Positions 19,670-30,100 of a DNA stretch of 55,462 nucleotides are shown here, piece by piece (positions within the stretch are counted from its first letter, which is position 1; each line of letters begins with the position of its first letter). The notes below the pieces were generated by a model. The model made no database searches. It worked only from the letters and a program-made list of their open reading frames with translations, and was not told the origin of the DNA. The DNA comes from Maricaulis sp. (GTDB lineage: Bacteria; Pseudomonadota; Alphaproteobacteria; Caulobacterales; Maricaulaceae). The translations under genes and the position numbers were made by a program. Where the stretch lies: contig NZ_JASBRI010000026.1 of the NCBI RefSeq assembly GCF_030149515.1, positions 1 to 55,462 on the forward strand, given 5' to 3'.

Positions 19670-20554
19670 ATGGGCATCAAGCGTCGCACGCGTATCTGGA
19701 CCACGGTCGGCACAGCCGCCCTGGCCGGCACTCTCGCCGGTTGCAGCGAACCGGCGGACGAGACCGGCAGCGAAGACCCCGCCCGGTCCGAACAACCCGC
19801 CACGCCATCCGCACCCGCGGACACCCAGCCGGCTGCCGCGCCCGCCTTCTCCGAAGGCGAGGGTGAGGGCGAAGGCGGCGGCGGTGGCGGCGAATTCGGG
19901 ATCGACCCGGAGGCGGCCGCGAGCGACCCGGTCGTCTACATGATCGCCCTGGAGGTCATGCGCGCCCACTATCTCGCCGGCATCGACGCCTTCGAGGCCG
20001 GCGACCGTGCCGCAGGTGCGGAAATGTTCGCCCACCCGATTTCCGAGATCTATATCGATTTCGAACCCGTGCTCGAAGCACTCGGCGCCCCGCTCTTTGG
20101 CGAGACCATGACCGAGGCGTCCGTGGCACCCTATTCCGGCGAAGGCGATGACGCCGTGGCGGCGAAGGTCGAAGCCGTGATCGCTGCCATCGACGAGGCG
20201 GCGGAATTTGCGCCGCGGAGCGAGGTCTCCGACGGCGCCGTTCACGCACGCGTTCTGGCCGATCTCGTCGAACGCGGCGCCCTGCAATACCGGGTCGTGG
20301 CGAGCGATGCCGCCGCCGGCGAAGCCTATCTCGACGGCTACGGCTTCGCCAAGGCAGCCGAGCGCTATGCCGGCAATCACATGGATTCGATCGAGGCCGT
20401 CAGCCCCCAGGCAGCGGCGGCCCTTGCCGATGCGATGACCCAGCTGGACGCGGCCTTCCCGGCCGCGCTGCGGCCCGAAACGCTCGGCGGCAATGCCGAA
20501 ACTCTTGTCGCCGCGGCCGATGCCGCAAAGGTCCGGGTCAACACCCTGCCCTGA
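19670..20554 (+). CDS. Lipoprotein of unknown function with Gly/Glu linker
   Basis: A 294-residue lipoprotein: a basic start (MGIKRRTR), lipobox LAGC with Cys25, then a disordered stretch rich in Pro, Ala and Glu ending in an alternating Glu-Gly run and a Gly run (about residues 62-74). The remainder is a helical domain with HYLAGIDAFEAGDRAAGAEMFAHP (acidic residues and His), vaguely reminiscent of imelysin or EfeO-type periplasmic iron proteins, but I do not claim that family. It is divergent from the PiuC-like dioxygenase across a Fur-like box, so a role in iron handling is a reasonable guess. A GC-rich hairpin follows. Confidence 0.75.
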   Translation: MGIKRRTRIWTTVGTAALAGTLAGCSEPADETGSEDPARSEQPATPSAPADTQPAAAPAFSEGEGEGEGGGGGGEFGIDPEAAASDPVVYMIALEVMRAHYLAGIDAFEAGDRAAGAEMFAHPISEIYIDFEPVLEALGAPLFGETMTEASVAPYSGEGDDAVAAKVEAVIAAIDEAAEFAPRSEVSDGAVHARVLADLVERGALQYRVVASDAAAGEAYLDGYGFAKAAERYAGNHMDSIEAVSPQAAAALADAMTQLDAAFPAALRPETLGGNAETLVAAADAAKVRVNTLP

Positions 20555-20566
20555 TTGGCGCTTACC

Positions 20567-20596
20567 GCCGGAGTGTGACGCAGCGCACACTCCGGC
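20567..20596 (+). terminator. Hairpin after the lipoprotein gene
   Basis: A perfect 11-bp stem (GCCGGAGTGTG with CACACTCCGGC) and an 8-base loop, 12 bases after the stop. There is no T-run, so it is a likely transcript-end hairpin but not a certain terminator. Confidence 0.5.
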
Positions 20597-20772
20597 ATGC
20601 CGGCCCGGCGCTATGATGCTTCCCTGGATACGGCCCTTCGGGCAGGGGAGGCTCCGTTGCAAACTCTATACAGGCATAATTTTAAGCTGCATGACGCGGC
20701 GAAATCAGACCTAGGGTTACGCAATTGAGGTTTGCCCTCTTGCTATCGCCCAGCCGAAAGGTCTGATCGATC

Positions 20773-21150
20773 ATGGACTATTTCGACATCAACAATTTCA
20801 TGCCCCATGGCATGTGTTTCCTGTGGCGGCCGGAACTGGTCGGCATGCATGTCATCGCCGACCTAGCCATTGCGCTTGCCTATTTCTCCATCCCCATTGT
20901 CATCGCGATCTTCCTGCGCCGCCTGGCCCGCCCCATCCCGTTTCGCTGGGCGTTCGTCATGTTCGGCATCTTCATCCTGCTCTGCGGTATCAACCACATC
21001 ATGAACATCGTCGTGCTGTGGCACCCGGTCTATTATCTGGAAGGCGTGCTGAAACTGCTGACCGCCGCAGCGTCGGTGGCAACGGCGGTGCTGATACTGC
21101 CGCTTCTGCCGGTACTGATCGACCGGTTCACACGGATCGGAGAGGCATGA
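20773..21150 (+). CDS. Free-standing ethylene-receptor-like (ETR1-type) transmembrane sensor domain
   Basis: A 125-residue protein made of three membrane helices and almost nothing else. It aligns by eye with the ethylene-binding domain of plant ETR1 and bacterial homologues: DLAIALAYFSIPI versus ETR1 DFFIAIAYFSIPL, FRWAFVMFGIFILLCGINHI versus [20 protein letters not shown], and a third helix LKLLTAAASVATAVLIL. Residues needed for copper and ethylene binding in ETR1 (Asp25, Tyr32, Ile35, Pro36, Cys65, His69) correspond to Asp30, Tyr37, Ile40, Pro41, Cys71 and His75. It lacks any kinase, PAS or GAF part. A histidine kinase gene starts 13 bp downstream, so it is probably the split-off sensor of that kinase. 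Confidence 0.85.
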   Translation: MDYFDINNFMPHGMCFLWRPELVGMHVIADLAIALAYFSIPIVIAIFLRRLARPIPFRWAFVMFGIFILLCGINHIMNIVVLWHPVYYLEGVLKLLTAAASVATAVLILPLLPVLIDRFTRIGEA

Positions 21151-21163
21151 GGCGGAACCGAGC

Positions 21164-22852
21164 ATGAACGCGACGCAACCGGACAGCCCGCCGCCCACAC
21201 CGCCGCCCGATGCGCGCTACGAGACCCTGTCCGGTCTCCTCAATGCCTATCGAACGCCGGTGACGATCCTGCTGTTCGGCCTGATCGTGTCCCTCGCCCT
21301 CTTCTTTGCCACCCTGGTCGGCCAGAGCCGGGCGAAGGAGCGCGAGTTCCGCAATCACGCCGCCGCCCGGACCGCGGAGATCTCGGTCAGCCTCGAATCT
21401 CTCGCTGCCGAACTGGACGAATTGTCGCGCGCCATGGATGCCGGCCTCTCCGCTGACGATGCCATTGCCATATTCGGTCCCAACCGCTCCGGTCCGGTGG
21501 TAGGCGTGGGACTGGCCGGCGAAGACAATGAGATGGTCGCCACCGACAGGGCTGTCGGCCGCCAGGTGGCCCGCGCCCTGGCGGCTGCTGAAGGTACGCC
21601 GGCCGCACAGGGCGGGACGCAAATTCTTCAACTGCCGGGCGGACCGCAGGATGACATTCATTTTGCTCTCGTGCGCCCGCTTGGCGGCGATCACAATTTG
21701 CGGGCCTTCGTCGTTTCCAGATTCGGCGCGCTGATCCGCCCGATCGGCGCGCGCGCCGAAACGGCCTGGACGATAGCCCGGATCAACGGGCACAGCCCGG
21801 CCTATGCCTTCGCCAACCGCCGTTTTTCGGCGGACGGCCCGCCGCCGGACATGCCTCAGGTCCAGACCGTTCTCAATTCCGCGCCTTTCATACTCAGCTG
21901 GCGCGGCCAGGCGCCCTTCGACGTCATCCGCATCGACATGGTGCCACGCCGGTCCTACCTGCTCAGTGTCGGCTTTCTGCCCTGGATCGTGCTGGCCTTT
22001 TCCATGTTTGCGACCATGGCGATCGGCGCCCTGGCGCTGAAGGATGCCCGACGCGCCGAGGACATCCGCCATGAGGTGGACCGCAAGACGGCGGAGCTGA
22101 AGTACAGCCGAGACGTCATCGCCGCCAAGAATGAGGAACTGGCCCGTTTCGCCGCCCACGCCTCGCACGACCTCCAGGCCCCCCTGCGGGCCATGAAGGG
22201 CATATCCTCCCTGCTGGTCGAACGCCGGGGGGAATTCGACGACCGCAGTCAGGACATGCTGCGCCGGATCAATCGCGGCGCCGAACGGGCTCAGCGCCTG
22301 GTCCAGGACCTGCTGTCCTACACCCGCGCCGACGCCGCTCAGGTCAAGCCGGAGCCGATCGAGCCGGACGCGATCATCCGCGAGATCGAGGAATTACTGG
22401 GTCCAGCCATCGAGGAATGCGGCGGCACGCTGGAATGGCAGATCGAGGAACCCGTGATCGCGGACCGCTTCCTGTTCATTCGGGCCCTGCAGAACCTGGT
22501 AGCCAACGCGATCAAATACCGCAGCGAGGAACCGCCTCTCATCGAGGTGTCTGCACGCCGGCACGGCCAGAGCGTGACGATTTGCGTGGCCGACAACGGC
22601 ATTGGTATCGACCGCAAGCATTTCCAGCGCATTTTCAACGTGTTCGAGCGCCTGCACGGCAATGATGCCTATGAGGGGTCCGGAATCGGGCTGGCCTTGT
22701 GCAAACGCGTCGCCGACCTTCATGGCGGCCGGATCTGGGTGGAATCCGAACCCGGCCTGGGAAGCCGGTTCCACCTCTACCTTCCAGCCCCGGTCCATTC
22801 CGGCCAACCGGGTCCGCTCGCGGTGGACGCTGCGGTCTCCAACGACCGCTGA
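21164..22852 (+). CDS. Membrane sensor histidine kinase with a periplasmic CHASE-like domain
   Basis: A 562-residue protein. TM1 is at about 33-53, then a ~210-residue periplasmic region resembling CHASE-type domains, then TM2 at about 266-290 and a short coiled linker. The HisKA region has the phosphoacceptor His335 (ASHDLQAPLR, the form common in phytochrome-like kinases). The ATPase domain has the N-box LQNLVANAIKY, G1 VADNGIGID and G2 GSGIGLALCK, ending in SRFHLYLP. All catalytic motifs are intact. No response regulator is encoded nearby. It is 13 bp after the ETR1-like domain gene and surely co-transcribed with it. Confidence 0.93.
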   Translation: MNATQPDSPPPTPPPDARYETLSGLLNAYRTPVTILLFGLIVSLALFFATLVGQSRAKEREFRNHAAARTAEISVSLESLAAELDELSRAMDAGLSADDAIAIFGPNRSGPVVGVGLAGEDNEMVATDRAVGRQVARALAAAEGTPAAQGGTQILQLPGGPQDDIHFALVRPLGGDHNLRAFVVSRFGALIRPIGARAETAWTIARINGHSPAYAFANRRFSADGPPPDMPQVQTVLNSAPFILSWRGQAPFDVIRIDMVPRRSYLLSVGFLPWIVLAFSMFATMAIGALALKDARRAEDIRHEVDRKTAELKYSRDVIAAKNEELARFAAHASHDLQAPLRAMKGISSLLVERRGEFDDRSQDMLRRINRGAERAQRLVQDLLSYTRADAAQVKPEPIEPDAIIREIEELLGPAIEECGGTLEWQIEEPVIADRFLFIRALQNLVANAIKYRSEEPPLIEVSARRHGQSVTICVADNGIGIDRKHFQRIFNVFERLHGNDAYEGSGIGLALCKRVADLHGGRIWVESEPGLGSRFHLYLPAPVHSGQPGPLAVDAAVSNDR

Positions 22853-22916
22853 ACAGTGCCACCGATGACGGCGGCGCGGTGTGGCGATATACCGGGCCCG
22901 TTGCCAAGGGTGCCCC

Positions 22917-23837
22917 ATGTCCCGCTTCCTGATCGCCGCGCTCTACAAGTTCACCCCGCTTGATGCCGGACCCGCCCTGCGGGCCCGCATCCAGTCCGTG
23001 TGCGAGGAAAACGCAGTGGCGGGTACCCTGTTATTGGCCCGCGAGGGGATCAACGGAACGATCGCCGGGCCGGAACCCGGCGTGCGGACCGTGCTGGCGA
23101 TGCTGCAAACCCTGCCCGGCTGCGCCGGACTGGAGCACAAGGAAAGCTGGGCCGGCGAACAGCCCTTCCTGCGCCTGAAAGTGCGGCTGAAGCGCGAAAT
23201 TGTCACCATGGGCGTACCCGATACCGACCCGACACGGATCGTGGGAACCTATGTCGAACCGGAAGACTGGAACGATCTCATCACCGCCCCCGACGTGGTC
23301 ACCATCGACACCCGCAACGACTACGAAGTCCGCATCGGCCAGTTTGCCGGGGCCATCGATCCGCAGACCACAAGTTTCAGGGAGTTCCCGGACTGGTTCC
23401 GCCGCTTCCGCGAGACCCGGCCCAATGCCCGTATCGCCATGTACTGCACAGGCGGCATTCGCTGCGAAAAAGCGTCGGCCTTCGTAAAGGCGCAAGGCAT
23501 CGATGCGGTCTACCATCTCAGGGGCGGCATCCTGAAATACCTGGAAACCGTCGACGAGGCCGACAGCCTGTGGCGCGGCGAGTGCTTTGTCTTCGACCGG
23601 CGCGTGGCCGTGAAACACGGGCTTGAGACGGGTACGCATATGCTCTGTCATGGCTGCCGCGAACCCCTGGGGCCGCAGGACATGACCTCGCCGCTCTACG
23701 TGGAGGGCGTGAGCTGTCCCTATTGCCACGATGCCCGGTCCGAGGAACAACGGGCGAGCTATGCCGAGCGGCACCGCCAGGAAACGCTCGCCGAACGCCG
23801 CGGCGAACGTCATGTCGGCCGCAAGGCGGCGGAATGA
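22917..23837 (+). CDS. trhO: tRNA uridine(34) hydroxylase / rhodanese-related protein TrhO (YceA)
   Basis: A 306-residue protein. In E. coli TrhO helps make 5-hydroxyuridine at the wobble position of tRNA. The N-terminal acylphosphatase-like domain ([17 protein letters not shown]) is followed by a rhodanese domain with [13 protein letters not shown] and the catalytic loop [10 protein letters not shown], giving Cys177 and Cys183. The C-terminal part has zinc-type pairs CHGCREP and CPYCHDAR. The start at 22917 was chosen because it gives the family's usual [12 protein letters not shown] beginning, with an AAGGGTG ribosome site; 12 more upstream codons are open but not family-like. It overlaps the next gene by ATGA. 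Confidence 0.95.
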   Translation: MSRFLIAALYKFTPLDAGPALRARIQSVCEENAVAGTLLLAREGINGTIAGPEPGVRTVLAMLQTLPGCAGLEHKESWAGEQPFLRLKVRLKREIVTMGVPDTDPTRIVGTYVEPEDWNDLITAPDVVTIDTRNDYEVRIGQFAGAIDPQTTSFREFPDWFRRFRETRPNARIAMYCTGGIRCEKASAFVKAQGIDAVYHLRGGILKYLETVDEADSLWRGECFVFDRRVAVKHGLETGTHMLCHGCREPLGPQDMTSPLYVEGVSCPYCHDARSEEQRASYAERHRQETLAERRGERHVGRKAAE

Positions 23838-24463
23838 CGGACCGCCTGCCTATTCTCTACTCTTTCCGCCGCTGCCCCTATGCCATGCGTGCCCGGCTCG
23901 CCCTGCATGCCAGCGGCACGGCGGTCGAACACCGCGAAATCCTGCTGCGCGACAAGCCCCAGGCCATGCTGAATGCCTCGCCCAAGGGAACCGTGCCGGT
24001 TCTGGTCCTGCCGGACGGGCCGGTGCTCGACGAGAGCCTGGACGTGATGCGCTGGGCTCTCGAGCGTCACGATCCCGAGGACTGGCTGGCGCCCGGCGGG
24101 GCCATGGACGGACTGATCGCGATGTGCGACGGCCCGTTCAAGCACCATCTCGACCGCTACAAATATGCCACACGCTACGAGAATGCCGACGCACTGGAGC
24201 ATCGTGCTGCCGGACTCGATTTTCTTGAACGCCTCAATGAGCAGCTGTCCGGCCGGCTGCAGCTGTTCGGAGACCGGATGAGCCTGGCCGATGCGGCCAT
24301 CTTTCCTTTTGTGCGCCAGTTTGCCCATACCGACAGGGACTGGTTCCGCGCCCAGCCGCTGGATGCGCTGCAAGCCTGGCTTGCCGGGCATCTGGCGTCC
24401 GAACGTTTCGCCGCCGTCATGGTCAAGCACCCGCTCTGGCAGGCATCCGGAAGCACGTCCTGA
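23834..24463 (+). CDS. Glutathione S-transferase family protein
   Basis: A 209-residue protein with an N-terminal thioredoxin-like GST domain: [16 protein letters not shown] carries a CPYA-type active-site Cys, and GTVPVLVL and [10 protein letters not shown] are the glutathione-binding strands. An all-helical C-terminal half follows ([16 protein letters not shown]). The Cys-Pro-Tyr-Ala motif suggests omega- or glutaredoxin-like thiol transfer rather than classical conjugation. It starts inside the trhO stop (ATGA), so the two are translationally coupled; the functional link, if any, may be thiol chemistry. Confidence 0.9.
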   Translation: MTDRLPILYSFRRCPYAMRARLALHASGTAVEHREILLRDKPQAMLNASPKGTVPVLVLPDGPVLDESLDVMRWALERHDPEDWLAPGGAMDGLIAMCDGPFKHHLDRYKYATRYENADALEHRAAGLDFLERLNEQLSGRLQLFGDRMSLADAAIFPFVRQFAHTDRDWFRAQPLDALQAWLAGHLASERFAAVMVKHPLWQASGSTS

Positions 24464-24677
24464 CCGCCGGGCGGCGGCGGATCCGAACCACAGGACCAGC
24501 AAGGGTGGCCTGAAGGCAACACCCGGCCGCAAATGACAAGGTCTTGACGGCCGCGGGCTGTCATCAAACGGAAATATCCGCTAACGGAGCGATCGATCTC
24601 CATTGTGCACCTGCAGCAAAACGCAATCCTCTGCTGCCGCAAACGGATTCCCTAGGTCGGCTTCGAAAGATACTCCC

Positions 24678-26903
24678 ATGAAAACCACTCTTTCCGCGAA
24701 AAACACACTGTGTTTTGCGAGTGTTAGCGCCATTGCCCTGGGCATGGCCCTGGCTCCTTCAGCCCTCGCCCAGTCCGAAACCCGCACCGCTTCGGGCTCG
24801 ACTGTGGAAACCATCATCGTCACGACCACGCGCCGTGAGGAAAACATCCAGGACATCGCCAATTCGGTGACCGCCCAGTCCGGCGCCGATCTCGCCCCCT
24901 TCACCGAAGGCGGTGCCGATATCCTGACCCTGGCGGCCCGCGTGCCCAGCCTCTACGCGGAAAGTTCGAACGGCCGCGTTGCCCCGCGCTTCTATATCCG
25001 CGGCCTGGGTAATACCGATTTCGACCTTGCCGCCTCGCAGCCGGTCTCGGTGATCATGGACGATGTGGTGATGGAAAACGTCATCCTGAAGTCCTTCCCC
25101 CTGTTCGACATCCAGCAGGTGGAAATCGCCCGCGGCCCGCAGGGCACGCTGTTCGGCCGCAACACGACGGCCGGCACGATCAAGTTCGACAGCGTGCGTC
25201 CCAGCCAGGAAACCGACGGCTATTTCCAGGTCGCGGCGGGCACGCTGGGTACGGTCAATGTGGAAGGCGCCATCGGCGGCGCGCTCATCGACGATGTGCT
25301 CTCGGCGCGCATCTCGGTGCTGACCCAGAACCGCTCCGACTGGATCGACAACGATTTCACCGGCGAGGAAGACGCCCTGGGCGGTCACCGCGAATGGGCA
25401 GGCCGGGCCCAATTCCTGTTTACGCCGAATGAGACCCTGGACGCCCTGTTCAATGTGCACGCCCGTTCGCTGGCCGGCACCTCGGCAGTGTTCCGTGCCA
25501 ATATCATCGGTCCGGGCAACAACAGTCTGAACGGCAATTTCGACCGCGACACGGTCTGGTTCGACAGCACGTTCAACAATCCCCAGCAATATGACAGCTG
25601 GGGCACGAGCGCGCGCGTCAACTATTATATGGACGATCTGACCCTGACCTCGATCACGGCCTACGAAAATGCCGACGGCTACAGCCTGGGCGATATCGAC
25701 GGCGGCAATCTGGTCACCGGTCCGGGCTTCATCCCCTTCCCGTCGGAAACCCAGGACGGGATCGACGAGCTGGACCAGTTCACCCAGGAGTTCCGCCTCG
25801 CATCGGACGATGCCCGGGCCACGACCTGGCAGATCGGTGCATACTGGTTCGACAGCCAGTTCAACATCACCACGGTCGGCCCGAACGGCGGCTTCCCGCC
25901 GTCTACCACCGTGCGCCACAAGAACCAGCTGTGGTCGGTCTTCGGCCAGACCAGCCACCAGGCCACCGACCGCCTGGAACTGTCCGGCGGCGTACGCTTC
26001 ACGCATGACGAAAAGGGCATGACCGGCATCGTCACCTCGATCCCGGTTGCCCCGGTTGAAGTCGAGGACGAACAGGTCAGCTGGGACATTTCGGCCTATT
26101 ACGATCTGGACGACACCAGCGCCGTCTTTGCCCGCGTCGCCCGCGGCTTCCGCGGTCCGTCGATCCAGGGCCGCGACGTGGCCTTCTTCAGCCAGCCTTC
26201 GGTCGCCACCAGCGAGACCTCGATCTCCTACGAGATCGGCTACAAGTCCGAACCGCTGAACGGCCGCGCCCGTTTCAACGCAACGGCCTTCTACTATGTC
26301 GTCGACGATCTCCAGCTCTCCGCCGTCGGCGGCGCCGGCAATCTGGTACAGCTGGTCAATGCCGATCAGGGTGTGGGCTACGGTTTCGAAATCGACTCGG
26401 AATACTTCGTCACCGACAACCTCTTCGTGACGGCCGGCCTGTCCTGGAACGAGACCGAGCTTCAGGACGACACGCTGGAAGTGGGTGTGTGCGCCCAGTG
26501 CACCGTGCTGGACCCCGATGCCGACAATGACGGCTTCCACGAGGTCGACGGCAATCCCTTCCCGCAAGCGCCGGACTATATCCTGTCTTTCACCGCCCGC
26601 TACTCGATCCCGGCCGCCCGTGGCGGCGAGTGGTTCGCCTATACCGACTGGTTCTACCAGGGCCGCACGAACCTCTTCCTCTACGAGTCCGAGGAATTCT
26701 ACTCCGAGGGCAATTTCGAGGGCGGGCTGCGCCTGGGCTATGCCGGCACGTCGGATGCGGGCCGCGACTACGAGGCCGCGCTGTTCGTGCGCAATATCAC
26801 CGACGAGGAAAACCTGGTTGGCGGTATCGACTTCAACAACAATACGGGCTTCGTGAACGCACCGCGTATCGTCGGCCTGTCCTTCCGCTCGACCCTGAAC
26901 TAG
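24678..26903 (+). CDS. TonB-dependent outer-membrane receptor
   Basis: A 741-residue receptor. A signal peptide ends at APSALAQ, a TonB-box-like ETIIVTTTRR follows, then the plug domain (VPSLYAESSNGRVAPRFYIRG, then IARGPQGTLFGRNTTAG) and a 22-strand barrel ending in FRSTLN with the typical C-terminal aromatic pattern. In this class the energy of TonB drives uptake of siderophores, cobalamin or sugars; the ligand is not predictable. The ATG at 24678 was chosen because the signal peptide begins there; the 25 codons open upstream look non-coding. No plug-associated sigma regulator is nearby. A strong terminator follows. Confidence 0.93.
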   Translation: MKTTLSAKNTLCFASVSAIALGMALAPSALAQSETRTASGSTVETIIVTTTRREENIQDIANSVTAQSGADLAPFTEGGADILTLAARVPSLYAESSNGRVAPRFYIRGLGNTDFDLAASQPVSVIMDDVVMENVILKSFPLFDIQQVEIARGPQGTLFGRNTTAGTIKFDSVRPSQETDGYFQVAAGTLGTVNVEGAIGGALIDDVLSARISVLTQNRSDWIDNDFTGEEDALGGHREWAGRAQFLFTPNETLDALFNVHARSLAGTSAVFRANIIGPGNNSLNGNFDRDTVWFDSTFNNPQQYDSWGTSARVNYYMDDLTLTSITAYENADGYSLGDIDGGNLVTGPGFIPFPSETQDGIDELDQFTQEFRLASDDARATTWQIGAYWFDSQFNITTVGPNGGFPPSTTVRHKNQLWSVFGQTSHQATDRLELSGGVRFTHDEKGMTGIVTSIPVAPVEVEDEQVSWDISAYYDLDDTSAVFARVARGFRGPSIQGRDVAFFSQPSVATSETSISYEIGYKSEPLNGRARFNATAFYYVVDDLQLSAVGGAGNLVQLVNADQGVGYGFEIDSEYFVTDNLFVTAGLSWNETELQDDTLEVGVCAQCTVLDPDADNDGFHEVDGNPFPQAPDYILSFTARYSIPAARGGEWFAYTDWFYQGRTNLFLYESEEFYSEGNFEGGLRLGYAGTSDAGRDYEAALFVRNITDEENLVGGIDFNNNTGFVNAPRIVGLSFRSTLN

Positions 26904-26931
26904 GTCCGGCGAATGCATTAAAAATGCGCAA

Positions 26932-26961
26932 AACCCCGGGTTTCGACCCGGGGTTTTTTTT
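26932..26961 (+). terminator. Strong rho-independent terminator of the TonB receptor gene
   Basis: A 10-bp stem, AACCCCGGGT with ACCCGGGGTT, around a stable TTCG tetraloop is followed by an eight-base T-run. It lies 28 bases after the stop codon and is the clearest terminator in the window. Confidence 0.95.
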
Positions 26962-27096
26962 ATTCACTGCGTTCGCGGACGGGTTCCGGCATAGTGGTAT
27001 CGTGACGAAGACGGCGGCGTTCCCCCGCGCCAGCCGGAGCACGACCCCGGGGTTCCTTTCCCCTCAGGAACCCGCTTTCGATCCCCCCGAAAGACT

Positions 27097-27125
27097 GAAG
27101 GGCGCCCATCCCCCGGGCGCCCTTC
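27097..27125 (-). terminator. Terminator hairpin of the propeller-amidohydrolase gene
   Basis: A perfect 11-bp stem (GAAGGGCGCCC with GGGCGCCCTTC) and a 7-base loop, 28 bases beyond the stop. On the minus strand it continues into AGTCTTTC, a poor T-run. Confidence 0.6.
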
Positions 27126-27153
27126 TCCTTTTCCTGCTTCAGGCCGGACCCGC

Positions 27154-30100
27154 CTATTCCCAGAAATAGGCCGGGCGCTGGCGGTCACCGGTGACGACCT
27201 CGTTCATGCTCTCCGCCTCGTAAAGCCGGCCATTGAGCATGACGTATTCGATCTCGTCGGTATGACCGATATCCTCCAGCGGATTTTCCCGCATGATCAC
27301 CAGATCGGCCAGCTTGCCCGCCTCGATCGTTCCCAGATCGGCGTCGAAGCCGAGATGTTGCGCCGGCATTACGGTTGCCGTCTGCAGGGCCTCCAGCGGC
27401 GAGAATCCGCCGCGTACGAAGGACCACATCTCCCAGTGCGCCGCCAGGCCTTCCTGCTGGCCGTGTGCACCGATGGAAACCGGCACGCCCCGCTCGAACA
27501 GGAGATGAGCCGTGCGGGCATTGTCGTCGTCCACGAAATCCTCCTCCGGCGCCGTGGTGCGGCGCACGGACGAGGCTTCCAGGATGCGCGGCGGCACATG
27601 CCGGGACAGGATCGGATGCAGCCAGACATCCATTTCCTGGCGCCAGTAGGGATCGCCGGCCAGACCGCCATAGGTGACCGTGATGGTCGGTGTATAGGCG
27701 ACCTCGGTCTGGGCGTACATCTGCAGCACATCCTCATAGATCATCGCCTGGGGCAGGTTGTGCTCGATCGAGGTATTGCCGTCGGCCACCATGGCCATGT
27801 CCATGTGATAGTTGGACCCGCCTTCCGCGACGACGGCCAGGCCCGCCTCGATCGAGGCGGCGACAACCTGCTGGCGCTGGTTCCGCCGCGGCTGGTTATA
27901 GTTCTTGATGGCGTGTGCGCCCTGGGCGTTCAGGCGGAAGACATGCTCTTCGGCATCCTCGTAGGAATTGATCTCCGCATAGACCGACGGTGCCCGCGCG
28001 CCATAGACGATCTCGCCGGTGGAATAGGTGCGCGGGGCCAGGAGCCGGCCGGCGCGCTGATATTCCGACGCGGTGAAAATATGGCTTGCCCGGCTGGACG
28101 GGTCGAAAATCGTCGTGACGCCGAAGGCCAGATGAGCGATGGCCGACCAGTTCTGTTCGGGTACCAGGTCGCCCGTGCCCTGCGGTCCGTGCGCATGGGC
28201 GTCGATGAAGCCCGGCGTGATCGTCATGCCATTGGCATTCACCACACGGGCCCCTTCGGGCACCTCCGCATCCGCACCGACGGACAGGATCCGGTTGCCG
28301 TCGACGATGATATTGCCGCTTTCGATGACACCGCCGTCATCGCCGGCCATGGTGATGATGCGCGCGCCGACGATCGCGGTGATACCGTCGGGACGATCGG
28401 CCGTTGCCGTGATGGAAATGTCGGTCCCGCTTTGCGGCGGCGTGTACTCATTGTCGCCCGACGGGTCGGGGCGGAAGTCGGCCAGCGGCACGGAGAAGAA
28501 TTCCGGTCCCATCGTCCAGTTGAGACGGGCCCCCTCCTCACTCCAGTGGAAATAGGTCGCGCCATTGCCCGACACCTCAACGGTCGGCAGCGCCGAACCG
28601 CCCGATCCGCCGGCAACCGATTGCGGCCCCGGCAGGACCGGCATTACGAAGACATCGTAATTCTGCCGGAAGGCAACATGCCCGCCATCGGGCGAGACCT
28701 GATATTCGGTGACCATGTCGGACGTGATGTGGGTGCGTTCCTCATGCCCGTTGAGATCGACAGAGACGAGGCTGGCCCCGTCGCCATTGCGGGTGAAGAA
28801 GATGCGGTCGTTCGCGGCCCCGAAATGCGGCAGCGATCCGCTGCCCGTCACTTCCGTCATGTCCCCGCCATCGGCGTCGACCCGGAAAATACCCGTCGTT
28901 TCCGACCATTCCGGCGCTGTGAGATAGCCGCCCGATCCCTTTTCGAAGACGATGGTCTCACCATCCGGGGAAAAGCGCGGATTGGAATAATGGCCGGGCT
29001 CGCCGGTCACCGTGCGCTCGCGTCCGCCGCGGGCGGAGACGGTGCGGATCGAGCCCAGTTCCTCATCGTCCCAGGCCACGAAAGCGATGGTACGCCCGTC
29101 CGGCGACCAGGTGGGGGTGATCTCGCGGCGCTCGCCCGGATCGGCACGGGTCAGACGGCGGGCCTCGCCGCCGGCAGCGTCGCGAACCCACAGGACGCCC
29201 AGGCTTTCAAAGACGATCCGGCTGCCATCCGGGGACGCCGTGGCAAAGCGCGGCATCTGCGTGGAGAACGTGTCCGGCGCCACGTCCACCTGCGGCCGCG
29301 GCGGATCGATGACATCGCGCGTATCGTCGACGACGAAGGGAATATCCGTGACCTCGCCGCTGCCGATATCGACGCGGTGAATGCCGCCATCGGCCCAGTA
29401 GACGATGGCCGAACTGTCGGGCATCCAGTCCATGTTGGGATACATGCCCGTAATGCCCCAGGTTTCCTGCATGTCCTGGTCGACCGTCTCGACGATCCGG
29501 CGCTCCTCGCCGGAATTGAGATCCTTGATCCACAGGCCCGAACGGATGCGGTCGCGGCGGATGAAAGCCATGTAGCGCCCGTCCGGCGACGGGGCCGGCC
29601 GCACGGCGCCGCCCGCGCCCTCGACGGCCGTGTCGGTCTCGCCGGTTTCCATGTCGTAGCGCAGGATGTTGAAGAGTTCCGTGTTGGAATCCTGGGCGTA
29701 GATAAAGGTGTTCCCGGAGGTAACGTTCTGCGTGTAGTAGACGTAGCGCCCGTCCGGCGAGAAGATCGGCTCGCCCAGCTCCTTCTGGAAATTCTCGCTG
29801 GGTCGTTCCACCAGCTGCACGCCGTTTCCGCCCAGCACATGATAGAGCCAGATCTCGCCGGTGCCGGCCGAACGCTGGGTGGTGAAATGCTTGCGCGCCG
29901 CGATATAGCGGCCGGAGGGATGCCAGGTCGGATTGTTGAGAAGGCGGAAGCTCTCCTGGGTCAGCTGGCGGGCATTCGACCCGTCTACATCCATGATCCA
30001 GATATTATCCCCGCCCCCGCGGTCCGAGGTGAAGGCGATCTGCGATCCGTCGGGGGAAAAGCGCGGCTGGATCTCCCAGGGCAGGCCTGAGGCGATATTG

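Noticed and set aside
24759..26918. 719-residue minus-strand open frame
   Set aside because: Antisense to the TonB-dependent receptor, which has signal peptide, plug and barrel features.
27262..30090. 942-residue plus-strand open frame
   Set aside because: Antisense to the propeller-amidohydrolase gene, with no signal peptide or domain; a shadow of GC-rich coding sequence.
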